Under the pieces are notes generated by a model. That model saw nothing but the letters and a program-made list of their open reading frames with translations. It was not told the origin of the DNA and ran no database searches. Source: Hirundichthys speculiger (Eukaryota; Chordata; Actinopteri; Beloniformes; Exocoetidae). Taken from it: DNA of 64,000 nucleotides. Shown in pieces: positions 56,004 through 64,000 of this stretch (position 1 is its first letter; each line of letters begins with the position of its first letter). Made by a program: the position numbers and the translations under genes. The stretch lies in NCBI GenBank assembly GCA_018398805.1, contig JAGFBZ010000258.1:5072501-5136500 (forward strand). Reading direction: 5' to 3'.

Positions 56004-59000
56004 GTTATATATTTTTTCCTTTCAGCTGTTGACTTCAGGGGTCGCCACAGTGAATCATCTTCCTCCATCTAACCCTACCCTCTGCATCCTCTTCTCTCAC
56101 ATCAACTAACTTAATGTCCTCTTTCACTACATCCATAAATATCCTCTTTGGTCTTCCTCTAGACCTCCTACCTGGCAGGTCCAACCTCATCATCCCTCAC
56201 TGACCCTCCTATCCAAACCATCTCAAACCATCTCTGAACCATACAACATCACAGGTCTCACCTGTGTCTTGTACACCTTTCCTTTCATCCATCCTGAAAC
56301 TCTTTTATCACACATCACACCTGACTCTTTTCTCCACCCATTCCAACCTGATGCTACACACTTCTTCACCTCTTGTCCACACTCTTCTTTTTCTGTTGAC
56401 CCTAAGTACTTAAGGTCCTCCACCTTCTTTATCTCTGCTTCCTGTTGCCTCACCGTTTCTCTTGGGTTCCTCTCATTCACACACAGATTCCATCTTGCTG
56501 CAGCTGACCTTTATTCCTCTTCTTTCCAGAGCATACCTCCATCTCTCTAAATTTTCCTCCACCTGCTCCCTACTCTCACTACAGATCACAATGTGATCTG
56601 CAAACATCATAGTCCATGGAGATTCCTGTCTAACCTCCTCTGTCAGTCTGTCCATCATCATAGCAAAGAGAAGGGTCTCTGGAACCAATCCTTGATGCAG
56701 TCCCACCTCCACCTTGAACTACTCTGTCACACCTATAGTACACCTCACCCCTCTGTTGCAGCTGTCATACATGTCCTGCACCACTCTAACATACTTCTCT
56801 GCTACTCCAGATTTCCCCATACTCCTACTTGCTCCAAGTCTGCAAAGACAATGCAGGAAGGAAAAATGTACATATTAATTGTAAATTGTGGTTATTCAGT
56901 CTTCTCAGGTAGTCAGTTTTCCTCAGTTTGTTTGGGAATATAATGTTCATGACATGACCAACTGAGGCAACCCCAAATCATAATACTACCACCACAGGCT
57001 GTATGGTAGGCACTCCAAATAAAGCGTTTGTCACTTCATCTTTTTCCCTGCTGAGTAAAATCTTATTTGTGACCACACGATGTTCTATTCCTTTTTTAAT
57101 TCAACTCAAAAATACTTTATTAATCGCCAGAAGCAAATTACAGTTAAACTTAAACATATCTGTTTAAGAAATCAGAAAGCGACCTGTTGCATCAGTTTGG
57201 GTTACAGCGCATTTTAATGCATTTGTTTAATAAGATGCAAATCAAAGTCAAATTCTCTTAGCCTGCCGTGGGCTCTGCGAGCTTCTGTCTTGACTGAAAT
57301 ACATCACTGTGTCATTTCAGCTATTCACCAAATATGGAAAGGTGGTAAAGTAAGTAATAATTTTGTCATAAAAATTTACATTACATTATAAAATAAATAA
57401 ATAAATAAAAAAACTAAAAAAAAAACAATATAGTTCACAATCTGAATAAATTCCAAAAATGGTGTATTGGTACCTGTCATGTTTACCTCCAGGGTTACAA
57501 TTGTGAAGGATAAAGACACTCGCCAGAGTAAAGGAGTGGCATTTGTTCTCTTCCTGGACAGAGAATCGGCTCATAATTGTGCAAGAGCAGTAAACAACAA
57601 ACAGGTGAGCTATGTCAGTTTTCACATATCACTTAGCATGAAGGTGCAGTCTCTTTCCTGCGGATGCTCTTCTAATGGATGTTGACTTTCCAAAGTGAAA
57701 TGTGTCTCTCTTCCAGTTATTTGGCAGAACAGTTAAAGCCAGCATTGCCATAGACAATGGAAGAGCAGCTGAGTTTATAAGGAGACGGAACTACACAGAC
57801 AAGTCTAAATGCTACGAATGTGGGGTAACCTTGCTTTTATCCTGCAGGCTGGAAATGTTTTTCTTATTTTTTTTTTTAATTAGTTGAAGATACATTAATA
57901 TTTCATTCTTTTCCGAATCAAAGTCCTTTTTTGTGTATTTTTAAATGGACCCTTACAGGATCCAGGACATCTTAGCTACGCATGCCCCAAAAACATGCTC
58001 GGAGAGAGGGAACCTCCGAAGAAGAAAGAAAAGAAAAAGAAGAAAAAGGCACAACAGCCTGAGCATGTGTAAGTGTCATGTGGAAGATATTTTTTTTCTT
58101 ATAAATTGCATGCACATCACAATACATTTTTGTTTTTGGTTTTAGTGAAGAAAACGAAGAAAGTGAAGAAGAGGGAGAAGATCCAGCTTTAGATAGTCTA
58201 AGTCAAGCTATAGCTTTTCAGGTAAGGATGCACAGATACAAAACAGACATTTGTTTTTCTCAGGTTTTGCATTTTGACTTACAGATTAATTTTAGGTTTG
58301 CAATTGTGGCCAAAATCACATGCAACATACATTCAAACAAGGGCTGTAAAATACACATACAAGTCATCACATGATAGGTGAAGTAAATAACATAATAACA
58401 ACTCTGTTGGATTCCTGTTGGTTTTTGTGTAGTAGCATTTCACAAGAAGAGTAATCTCAGGACACTTGCAGAGAAGAATATAAGTTTGATACAGGTCCAG
58501 TTTGATCTAAATGTAATTCAACAGAGGCAAGACGACTACAGCGGAATATGAAATGTAAGAGGTCAGAACTCACATGGTCTTGCAGATAGCGCCCCTCTCC
58601 ACTATGGCTTCCTCCAGTTATTCCAGAAGACAAGATCAACACTCGTCTCACAGTCAGTGTTGATGTGTTCTTATTACAATCCCAGTTAATAAAAGCATTA
58701 TCTCTTAAAGGTAATTTAACAGATATGCACCAAACCTTATGATGAAATCAGATTCAGTCCTCCCGCTTTAACTGTGCATCTGACGGCAGTTGACAGAAGA
58801 CACAAGCACCATCATCTGTTTCAAATGGCTGGGAAGACAGGACTGAGATGGAAACACTTAAACATAAGCCTAGTGCTAAGTTGTGTCTAAAAGAAGAAAA
58901 AGACAAAGTTATTAACAGCAATAATGGCATTCAAATGTGGAGTAAAGAGAACAGAGTAATGGGAGGTCCCACAGCCATCTAGGCCTAGAGCATCTTAACT

Positions 59001-59883
59001 AATTATAAGCTTTATCAGAGAGGAATGTTTTATTTCTTGTGTTAAAGGCAGAAAGGCTGTCTGCCTTCTAAACCCAAGCTGGGAGTTAGAGAAAACATAA
59101 GGCTCCTATTCTACTTTTAGAAACTATTTTAACCACAAGTAAGCCTGCAGTCTGAAAGCAAAGTGAAATGATGGAATTTGAATGAAAAAAAAAAAATGCA
59201 ATGGAGCTCAGTCATTAGAGGCACCTATATTTGAGGATAATGATTTTAAATTCTCTTCTGAACCCTTAACATTAAGCGGTGAGTGTTGACTTATATTATT
59301 ATATTATAACCTATTTATTATTAATACTCTAACCTCTTCTTGTGAATGGTATGTCACGAGACTGGTGTATTTTGTGAGCACGCACAGACCTTGTAAAGGC
59401 AAAGGTGAGATAACAAAGAAAGATCATAACCACAGTTATAATATTGGTTATCTTTACTACGAGTTTTATCAAACTATCTTGACACCATAAAAATCCTGGC
59501 TGTGTTTAGTCAGGACTCTGATGGATTCAGTCTTTTCCAATGTTTATTTCATGTATAAGATAATGATCTTAGTGAAACACAGACAAAAAACAGAGAGATC
59601 AGTTCTCAAGAAAAGATTGAAACAGTTGAATAAAGTGCTCTTTGTAATTGGAAAATATACATTTTCTTAAATATGTATGTACATGTATTATATCTCAGCT
59701 GTTGAGATTTTTGTTTTGTTTTGTTGCGTTAATCCAGCAAGCCCATATGGAGGAAGAGGAGAGAAAGCAGAAGAGGCGAGCAGAGGAGGAGAGCGCTCAC
59801 GCTTCCTACTTCCTTCTGACTCGAAGAAACCGAGGATCAAAAAAAGTGCATACTTCAGTGATGAGGAGGAGCTCAGTGACTAA
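55320..59883 (+). CDS. zcrb1: zcrb1, RRM and CCHC zinc-knuckle protein, one apparent frameshift
   Basis: ZCRB1 (U11/U12-31K) is a nuclear component of the minor U12-type spliceosome. Coding exons: 55,560-55,643; 57,321-57,349; 57,493-57,604; 57,717-57,824; 57,959-58,068; 58,146-58,221; 59,738-59,883. The product, about 221 residues against 217 in human, begins [20 protein letters not shown]. It has an RRM (RNP2 VYVSNL, RNP1 KGVAFVLF) and a CCHC knuckle [15 protein letters not shown] lysine run, an acidic stretch and the conserved end [15 protein letters not shown] ([11 protein letters not shown]) follow. In the last exon, frame 1 ([18 protein letters not shown]) must shift by one base at 59,783-59,792 to reach the conserved end. 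A 5' UTR exon ends at 55,408 (donor GTAAGTT). Confidence 0.95.
55541..55643 (+). CDS. zcrb1: zcrb1 first coding exon
   Basis: Acceptor TTTTTAG at 55,540, start codon at 55,560, 28 codons ending NNDLHK before GTATTT. Carries RNP2 of the RRM. Confidence 0.95.
55974..56003. repeat. (ATT)n microsatellite at LINE 3' end
   Basis: About ten ATT units directly at the 3' terminus of the minus-strand LINE; short tandem 3' tails are typical of some non-LTR elements. Confidence 0.9.
55974..56860 (-). mobile_element. 5'-truncated non-LTR retrotransposon in zcrb1 intron 1
   Basis: On the minus strand, decayed frames give reverse transcriptase motifs: [20 protein letters not shown], then the catalytic box as FADH instead of FADD, then [19 protein letters not shown], followed by YLGSTE and [17 protein letters not shown]. 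The 3' end has the fish LINE words GTCGCCACAGTGAATCATC (plus strand) and a (TTA)n tail at 55,974-56,003. Stops and frameshifts make it inactive. The exact clade (RTE-like or other) is not certain. Confidence 0.82.
57098..57150. repeat. Possible LINE 3' tail fragment
   Basis: ACTTTATTAATCGCCAGAAGCAAATTACAG resembles the CTTTATTAATCCC...GGGAAATT end of fish LINEs. Confidence 0.35.
57321..57349 (+). CDS. zcrb1: zcrb1 coding exon 2
   Basis: Twenty-nine bases, [10 protein letters not shown] (last codon completed in the next exon), between TCATTTCAG and GTAAGTAA. Confidence 0.93.
57493..57604 (+). CDS. zcrb1: zcrb1 coding exon 3 (RNP1)
   Basis: [20 protein letters not shown] then [17 protein letters not shown], containing the RRM RNP1 motif. 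Intact, ends before GTGAGC. Confidence 0.96.
57717..57824 (+). CDS. zcrb1: zcrb1 coding exon 4 (end of RRM, start of zinc knuckle)
   Basis: 36 codons, [20 protein letters not shown] to KCYECG, nearly identical to human. Ends before GTAACC. Confidence 0.96.
57959..58068 (+). CDS. zcrb1: zcrb1 coding exon 5 (zinc knuckle, lysine run)
   Basis: [20 protein letters not shown] followed by a poly-lysine stretch, completing the CCHC knuckle begun in the previous exon. Donor GTAAGTG, phase 2. Confidence 0.96.
58146..58221 (+). CDS. zcrb1: zcrb1 coding exon 6 (acidic)
   Basis: [20 protein letters not shown] then QAIAFQ, as in human. Acceptor GTTTTAG, donor GTAAGG. Confidence 0.95.
58222..59737. other. 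zcrb1 last intron
   Basis: About 1.5 kb without a recognised exon or repeat. Confidence 0.5.
59738..59883 (+). CDS. zcrb1: zcrb1 last coding exon with 1-base deficit
   Basis: Starts [18 protein letters not shown]. The conserved C-terminus [20 protein letters not shown], then FSDEEELSD, is in the next frame. Adding one G in the GAGGAGGAGAGCGC stretch (59,783-59,792) joins them. Stop TAA at 59,881-59,883, followed by a second TAA. Confidence 0.93.
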
Positions 59884-60180
59884 TAACAGCACACATGGAC
59901 TGTAGGAACACTTTTATCACCTTTTCATGATTTTTTTAAAAAGCTTTATTTTTTGTTGCAGTAGGGTGCGATTTTTTTTATTTTTTTTTTTTTAAACCAG
60001 TCGTATCAACACCCCCTCCCCCCATCCCCCGTACAACAATATGGATAATTCATCATGTCTGTGAAGGTGTTTTTTTTTCTATATCAGTCAGTGTAATGTT
60101 ACTGAAGACACACATTTCTTAGTCAAATGGTGAATTCAGAAAACAGACTTTTTTTTTCAATAAAATGAATACTTTTTTTC
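59884..60180 (+). other. zcrb1: zcrb1 3' UTR and poly(A) signal
   Basis: AATAAA at 60,159-60,164, about 275 bases after the stop, is the first canonical signal and probably ends the transcript. Confidence 0.65.
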
Positions 60181-61060
60181 TATGGTCGTTTTCTTTTTCC
60201 TTTTACTTGTGGTGACAAATGTGTCATTTGAGCATCTGGTTGCTTCTGCCAAAGAAGAAGGAAGAAAAAGAAAATTAAGTTCCACTTAAACTAGGAGATT
60301 CAAAACTGAAAATGTAACAGCTGAATTTCCTGTCATGGAGATTTCCCTGCAGTAAAATCCAATTATTTGGAGATAATGGGGATATTCATTTAGTTGTCCT
60401 CGTTATGAAAAGGCTCAGGAACCTCCTGGCTCCATCATGTGCTTTTTGTACCCACTTGTGTCAGCATACAAAAGGAGCCAAGGATTTCCCCGATGTTCAT
60501 GCCCTACTCTGTTATAAACAGCTGCATGTCTGACAAGAGCTGTGAAGGCAATATAAAGATGTACTGACATTAAAGGGGACAGTGATGTAATGTGTTATCC
60601 ACACTGGTGAAGAGCCAGAATGCTGTTTTTTTTTTTTTTCTTTGTTTTTTTGTTGGCTGGAATTCTAGAAATGATAATGATCTTAGTGAAACACGCAGAG
60701 CCTTTGCTCGTGGAAGGATGAAGGCTGTACAAAAAAAAAATCATTTTCTCTGTGATGTGATAACAAGAAGCAGAAGGATTACTTCTATGCCCCAATGGTG
60801 CAAACCTATTATTTTACATGAGTGGTATTTAATGTGTCACACAACCTTAATTCCGTCGTTATGTTCTACTCCTTTTTTCCAGTTCTACAACATAAATGTT
60901 TTCATGTATATAAGGTGTCCTTACGGTGGTTCCGTGAAGACCTGCATGTCCCTGATTCATGTATGAGATGATAAATCATATAATGTGAATATTTAGCAAG
61001 CACGAAACACAAGAATCGAGAGATTACCGGGTGTCCGTGAAGGCAGCATTGATTCATGAA
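60181..61060. other. Intergenic zcrb1-yaf2
   Basis: About 0.9 kb with T-runs near 60,627-60,638. A 124-residue plus frame is a composition artefact. No gene supported. Confidence 0.5.
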
Positions 61061-61252
61061 GAGGAATGTCAGCCACGGGAAGTAACCCAGCCCCTGATTG
61101 GCCACATTTGAGTCACGTGTTTATTTCCCAAGCGGAGTTTCCACGACAGCTGGAAGCCGAGCGGCACAGGCGCATCGCTTCTTTGCTGAAATAATTTAGA
61201 AAGACCAACACTTCTGCTCGTCTCCGCTCCTCCAAATAACCGCTGGTCTGGC
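61060..61252 (+). promoter_or_regulatory. yaf2: yaf2 promoter region
   Basis: Just upstream of the yaf2 start are GATTGG (inverted CCAAT box, 61,096-61,101) and an E-box CACGTG (61,114-61,119). The region becomes GC-rich and CpG-containing (for example GCCGAGCGGCACAGGCGCAT near 61,157), typical of a TATA-less promoter. Start site not observable. Confidence 0.5.
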
Positions 61253-61278
61253 ATGGGCGACAAGAGGAGCCCCACAAG
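61253..61278 (+). CDS. yaf2: yaf2 coding exon 1
   Basis: Start codon in [19 protein letters not shown] plus two bases of the next Arg codon, then donor GTACGT. Confidence 0.93.
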
Positions 61279-61831
61279 GTACGTACCGCCTCAGTTCGCC
61301 CTTTAATACTCTAGCCGAGGGAAGGGAGCGGACATTGGCGAGCGCGCGGGGAGGAAAAAAAGGTTTTTCTCCGCGGTTTCTCCCCCCCTCCCCCCTCTCT
61401 CCCCCTCTCTCTCTCGCCCTCTCTCTCCCTCGCTCTCTCTCTTTCACCGCGTGTGTGTGTGAGCGCGTGCGAGAGGGCTTGCGCGCGGTGCTAAAACCTC
61501 ATCGGCAATTACAGTGTCAGATCACAGCGCGCGTGCAGATGATTTCCTAAATCCTATAGGCTCACCCAGATGTGTGCTATCGATAGCCTTGTCGGATGAG
61601 AGCCGGACTAACTCGTGCCTCGTTTCCTCCTCTCCCTTCCCTCCTGTTTTCGTTTGTAAATTCTCTGTATTTTTTCCTTTTTGTTTTCTATATTTATTGT
61701 CTTTAAAGGCCGAAGCGTCAACCGAAGCCCTCCGACGAGGGGTTTTGGGACTGCAGCGTGTGTACGTACAAGAACACGGCAGAGGCTTTTAAGTGCATGA
61801 TGTGTGATGTCAGGAAGGGGACATCAACAAG
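61253..61831 (+). CDS. yaf2: yaf2, first two coding exons (gene continues past window)
   Basis: YAF2 binds YY1 and is a RYBP-family subunit of non-canonical Polycomb PRC1. Exon 1 (61,253-61,278) reads MGDKRSPTR. Exon 2 (61,709-61,831) reads [20 protein letters not shown] through [15 protein letters not shown]. This is the RanBP2-type zinc finger, W-D-C-x2-C ... C-x2-C. Exon borders are GTACGT, CTTTAAAG and GTAAGG. Human YAF2 has PSSDEGYW where this fish has PSDEGFW, one serine fewer, in frame. MMC in the finger rather than RYBP's SIC supports yaf2. No frame break seen. Confidence 0.95.
61381..61445. repeat. (CT)-rich low-complexity tract in yaf2 intron 1
   Basis: CTCTCCC/CTCTCT-rich polypyrimidine sequence about 100 bases downstream of yaf2 exon 1; GA-repeat on the other strand, a typical feature near CpG-rich fish promoters. 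Confidence 0.85.
61709..61831 (+). CDS. yaf2: yaf2 coding exon 2 (RanBP2-type zinc finger)
   Basis: Complete finger [21 protein letters not shown] plus the conserved DVRKGTSTR linker. Phase 2 at both ends. Confidence 0.96.
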
Positions 61832-61900
61832 GTAAGGCGTTTGAGAAACATTATCTTTATTTGTTTGACATGAGCAGGCCCGAATAAGGGGGTCCCTGGG

Positions 61901-61903
<3 letters not shown>

Positions 61904-61974
<71 letters not shown>
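61904..61974. repeat. (AT)n microsatellite in yaf2 intron 2
   Basis: About 35 uninterrupted AT units, followed by GATGTGTGTG. Confidence 0.97.
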
Positions 61975-61978
<4 letters not shown>

Positions 61979-62189
61979 TGTGTGTAAGCGCTGCCACCCC
62001 TATTATTTTCTGTTTGTGTGTTGGTACCATGTAATGATAGGATAATAATTAATTGTACATTAGATCCATAACCCTCCTCTACTATGCATCTAGTCTGTAT
62101 TTTGTGTAAATGAAATCCATGCAAATCCTTAAACTAAGTGCTGGGCGAAAGACATACTACTTTTCAGTGTTTTCTAGCCAATTTGCAAG

Positions 62190-63740
62190 TTTACACAATC
62201 AGAAATTGGGACTATTTTTGTTCTGGAATATACTCCTCACACTGCCATCTTTGGCTTTCCTAAAATGGTCTTAATACGACTGCATCTCATCACCAAATTA
62301 AGAGTTTCCTCCCTAGAGATGCTTTCCCAGGCTTTTGTTGCAGCCACTTTCAGTTGCTACTTGTTTGTGGGCCTTTTTGCCTCCAGTAACTTCTGGCTCC
62401 AAGTAACTGAAAAGCCTGCTGTGTTGGATTGTGATCAGGTGACTGACTTGGCCATTGAAAAATATTCTTTTTTTTTTTTTTGGCCTTCAAAAAGTCACTA
62501 TGTTTGAGGTCATCATCTGTCTGCATTGTGTAGCAGCGTTCCTAGCTTTTGGAGAATTTGTTTGAATGTGAGCTGCTAGTATAGCCCTATACACTTAAGA
62601 CTTCATCTTCTTCTGTCACCAGTCGCATCATCAGTAAACACCAGTGAGCCTGTTCCACTGGCAGCCATACATGCCCATACCATAACATTGCCTTCACCAT
62701 GTTTGACATGTTACATGGTACATTTTGGACCATAAACTGTTCGTTTCTATCTCCAAACTTTTTTCTTCTCATTATTCTGTACCAAGTTTATCTTGGTTTC
62801 ATCTGTTCAAAGAATCTGACTCCAGGCTATAGGAGGCTTTTTTTTTAGATGTTTTCTGGCACAGCATAATCTGGCTTTCCTGTTATTGAATGTTACCGGT
62901 GGTTTGCTTTGCTCCCTGTAGTAAAACCTGTATTTACATTCATAAAGGGGTCTCTTGAGTGGACATTTTGACAATAGCACACGTACCCTCTCCAGGTATG
63001 TTCTTTTGATATTGTAAAGGGGTATTTCTTCACCAATGAAATTATTCTACTATAGGGGCTACTCGAGAACTAGCTACCACCAGTCAAAAGTGGTCATCAC
63101 CACTGCATTTGGGGCTTTTAGAAGATGTGAAAATGTCTAGTTTTGAACACCACAGTTCGAAACTCCCACTGATTCAGAAGGCACAGACTTAGCATGAGGA
63201 ATAATATTGACCTGCTGAACCCCACAACCACAAGAAATTCCAGGCTATGTTTCCATCATTTCAGCAAGGACAAGATGGTGATCCTGTCCATTTTGCCTTT
63301 GATCCTGTGTAGAATAATTGGAAGAAGCCACTAGCACAGAAAGGCACAGATCTGCACACCTGAAAGAGTTCCTCCCCTTACATGTGATATTCCACGGTAC
63401 TGGGGGAACCCCACTTTAGTTGTTTTTTGTGGTCTTCCAGGTGTTTTGGTGTTTCTGAGTTTACTAGTGCTTTCTTTCTTTTTAAGAACCTGTTGACTTG
63501 GCCATGCCTAAGGTTTTTGCTATCTCTTTTATAGATTTTTTTTGTTTGTTTGTTTGTTTTTTTCAGCCTAAGGATGGCCTCCTTCACTTGCATTGAGATC
63601 TCCTCAGGCTTCATATTAGTAGCTCCAGTCAAACAGCTGCCAAATACCAGCTCAATACCTGACAACTCCAGACCTTTTAGTCGCTTCATTTGTCTTGAAA
63701 TAACGAGAGAATGGACTGCATCTGGCCATTTTATTTCTTA
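62190..63740 (-). pseudogene. Decayed Tc1-like transposase in yaf2 intron 2
   Basis: Read on the minus strand from about 63,700, fragments in different frames follow the order of a Tc1 transposase. An N-terminal helix-turn-helix part (PEEISMQVKEAILRLKKTNK) comes first. A central block around 62,590-62,780 corresponds to the usual VMVWACMAASGTGSLVF. A C-terminal block near 62,430-62,470 reads WPSQSPDHNP, where functional copies have SPDLNP. Stops and frame changes are frequent, so the copy is dead. Terminal repeats were not identified. Confidence 0.75.
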
Positions 63741-64000
63741 TCAGTCAATTTTCCAAACACCCTTCGAGCCCCTGAAAATGGAGGTAATTTGCTTAAAATG
63801 GCTGTAATTCCTAAATGATTAATGGCATATATTTGCCAAACCTCTAAAACAGAAGCTGAAAGTCTGCACTTCAATCACATCTTAATTGTTTTATTTCAAA
63901 TACATTGTTATGGTGTTTAAAGGCAAAACAAAAACTACCTCAAACTCATAATGTTGATTTTTACCTTCCACTTATCCTCTAACTATTATACCAGCCTCCT
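63741..64000. other. yaf2 intron 2 to window end
   Basis: AT-rich sequence without exons; the remaining yaf2 exons lie beyond the window. Confidence 0.5.

Noticed and set aside
60592..60966. 124-residue plus frame between zcrb1 and yaf2
   Set aside because: Starts in a poly-T tract, no recognised motif, follows the zcrb1 poly(A) signal with no promoter evidence.

Overview
The window looks like teleost fish nuclear DNA. It has intron-split vertebrate genes with GT-AG junctions, long AT-rich introns, many dinucleotide microsatellites, and fish-type hAT and Tc1/mariner DNA transposons plus non-LTR retrotransposon debris. Species and chromosome cannot be told from the sequence alone.

Layout: positions 1 to about 19,200 hold no gene I can support, only AT-rich sequence, microsatellites and small transposons. 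A possible untranslated first exon of prickle1 lies near 19.2-19.3 kb. The prickle1 coding exons (+ strand) run from 22,425 to 29,779 and encode a PET domain, three LIM domains and a C-terminal CaaX-type end (planar cell polarity). Convergent to it, pphln1 (periphilin 1, - strand) runs from about 55.3 kb down to 31,884. Divergent from pphln1, across a compact shared promoter, zcrb1 (+ strand, 55,541-59,883) encodes an RRM plus CCHC zinc-knuckle protein of the minor spliceosome. The first two coding exons of yaf2 (+ strand, 61,253-61,831) encode the RanBP2-type zinc finger of a Polycomb PRC1 subunit; the rest of that gene lies beyond the window. The neighbourhood prickle1-pphln1-zcrb1-yaf2 matches the gene group known from human chromosome 12q12, which supports naming the first gene prickle1 rather than prickle2.

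The main anomaly is that reading frames break by one or two bases at seven places in the exons of prickle1 (three), pphln1 (three) and zcrb1 (one). Conserved protein resumes at once in another frame, and splice sites are intact. Breaks in three unrelated genes fit uncorrected consensus indels better than decay of three genes, but only reads or RNA can decide.

The mobile elements are clear. Four hAT-like elements carry recognisable 8-bp target duplications, two of them perfect across MITE-size elements inside introns. A fifth, about 1.1 kb, keeps a BED-finger-like reading frame. A deleted Tc1-like element with matching inverted ends sits in a pphln1 intron. A decayed Tc1-like transposase fills much of yaf2 intron 2, and a 5'-truncated non-LTR retrotransposon sits in zcrb1 intron 1. 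I found no prokaryote-type system, CRISPR array, tRNA or rRNA. I do not see a new biological system; the best second looks are the frameshift cluster, a (TG)n tract abutting a pphln1 splice acceptor, and a split pphln1 start codon.
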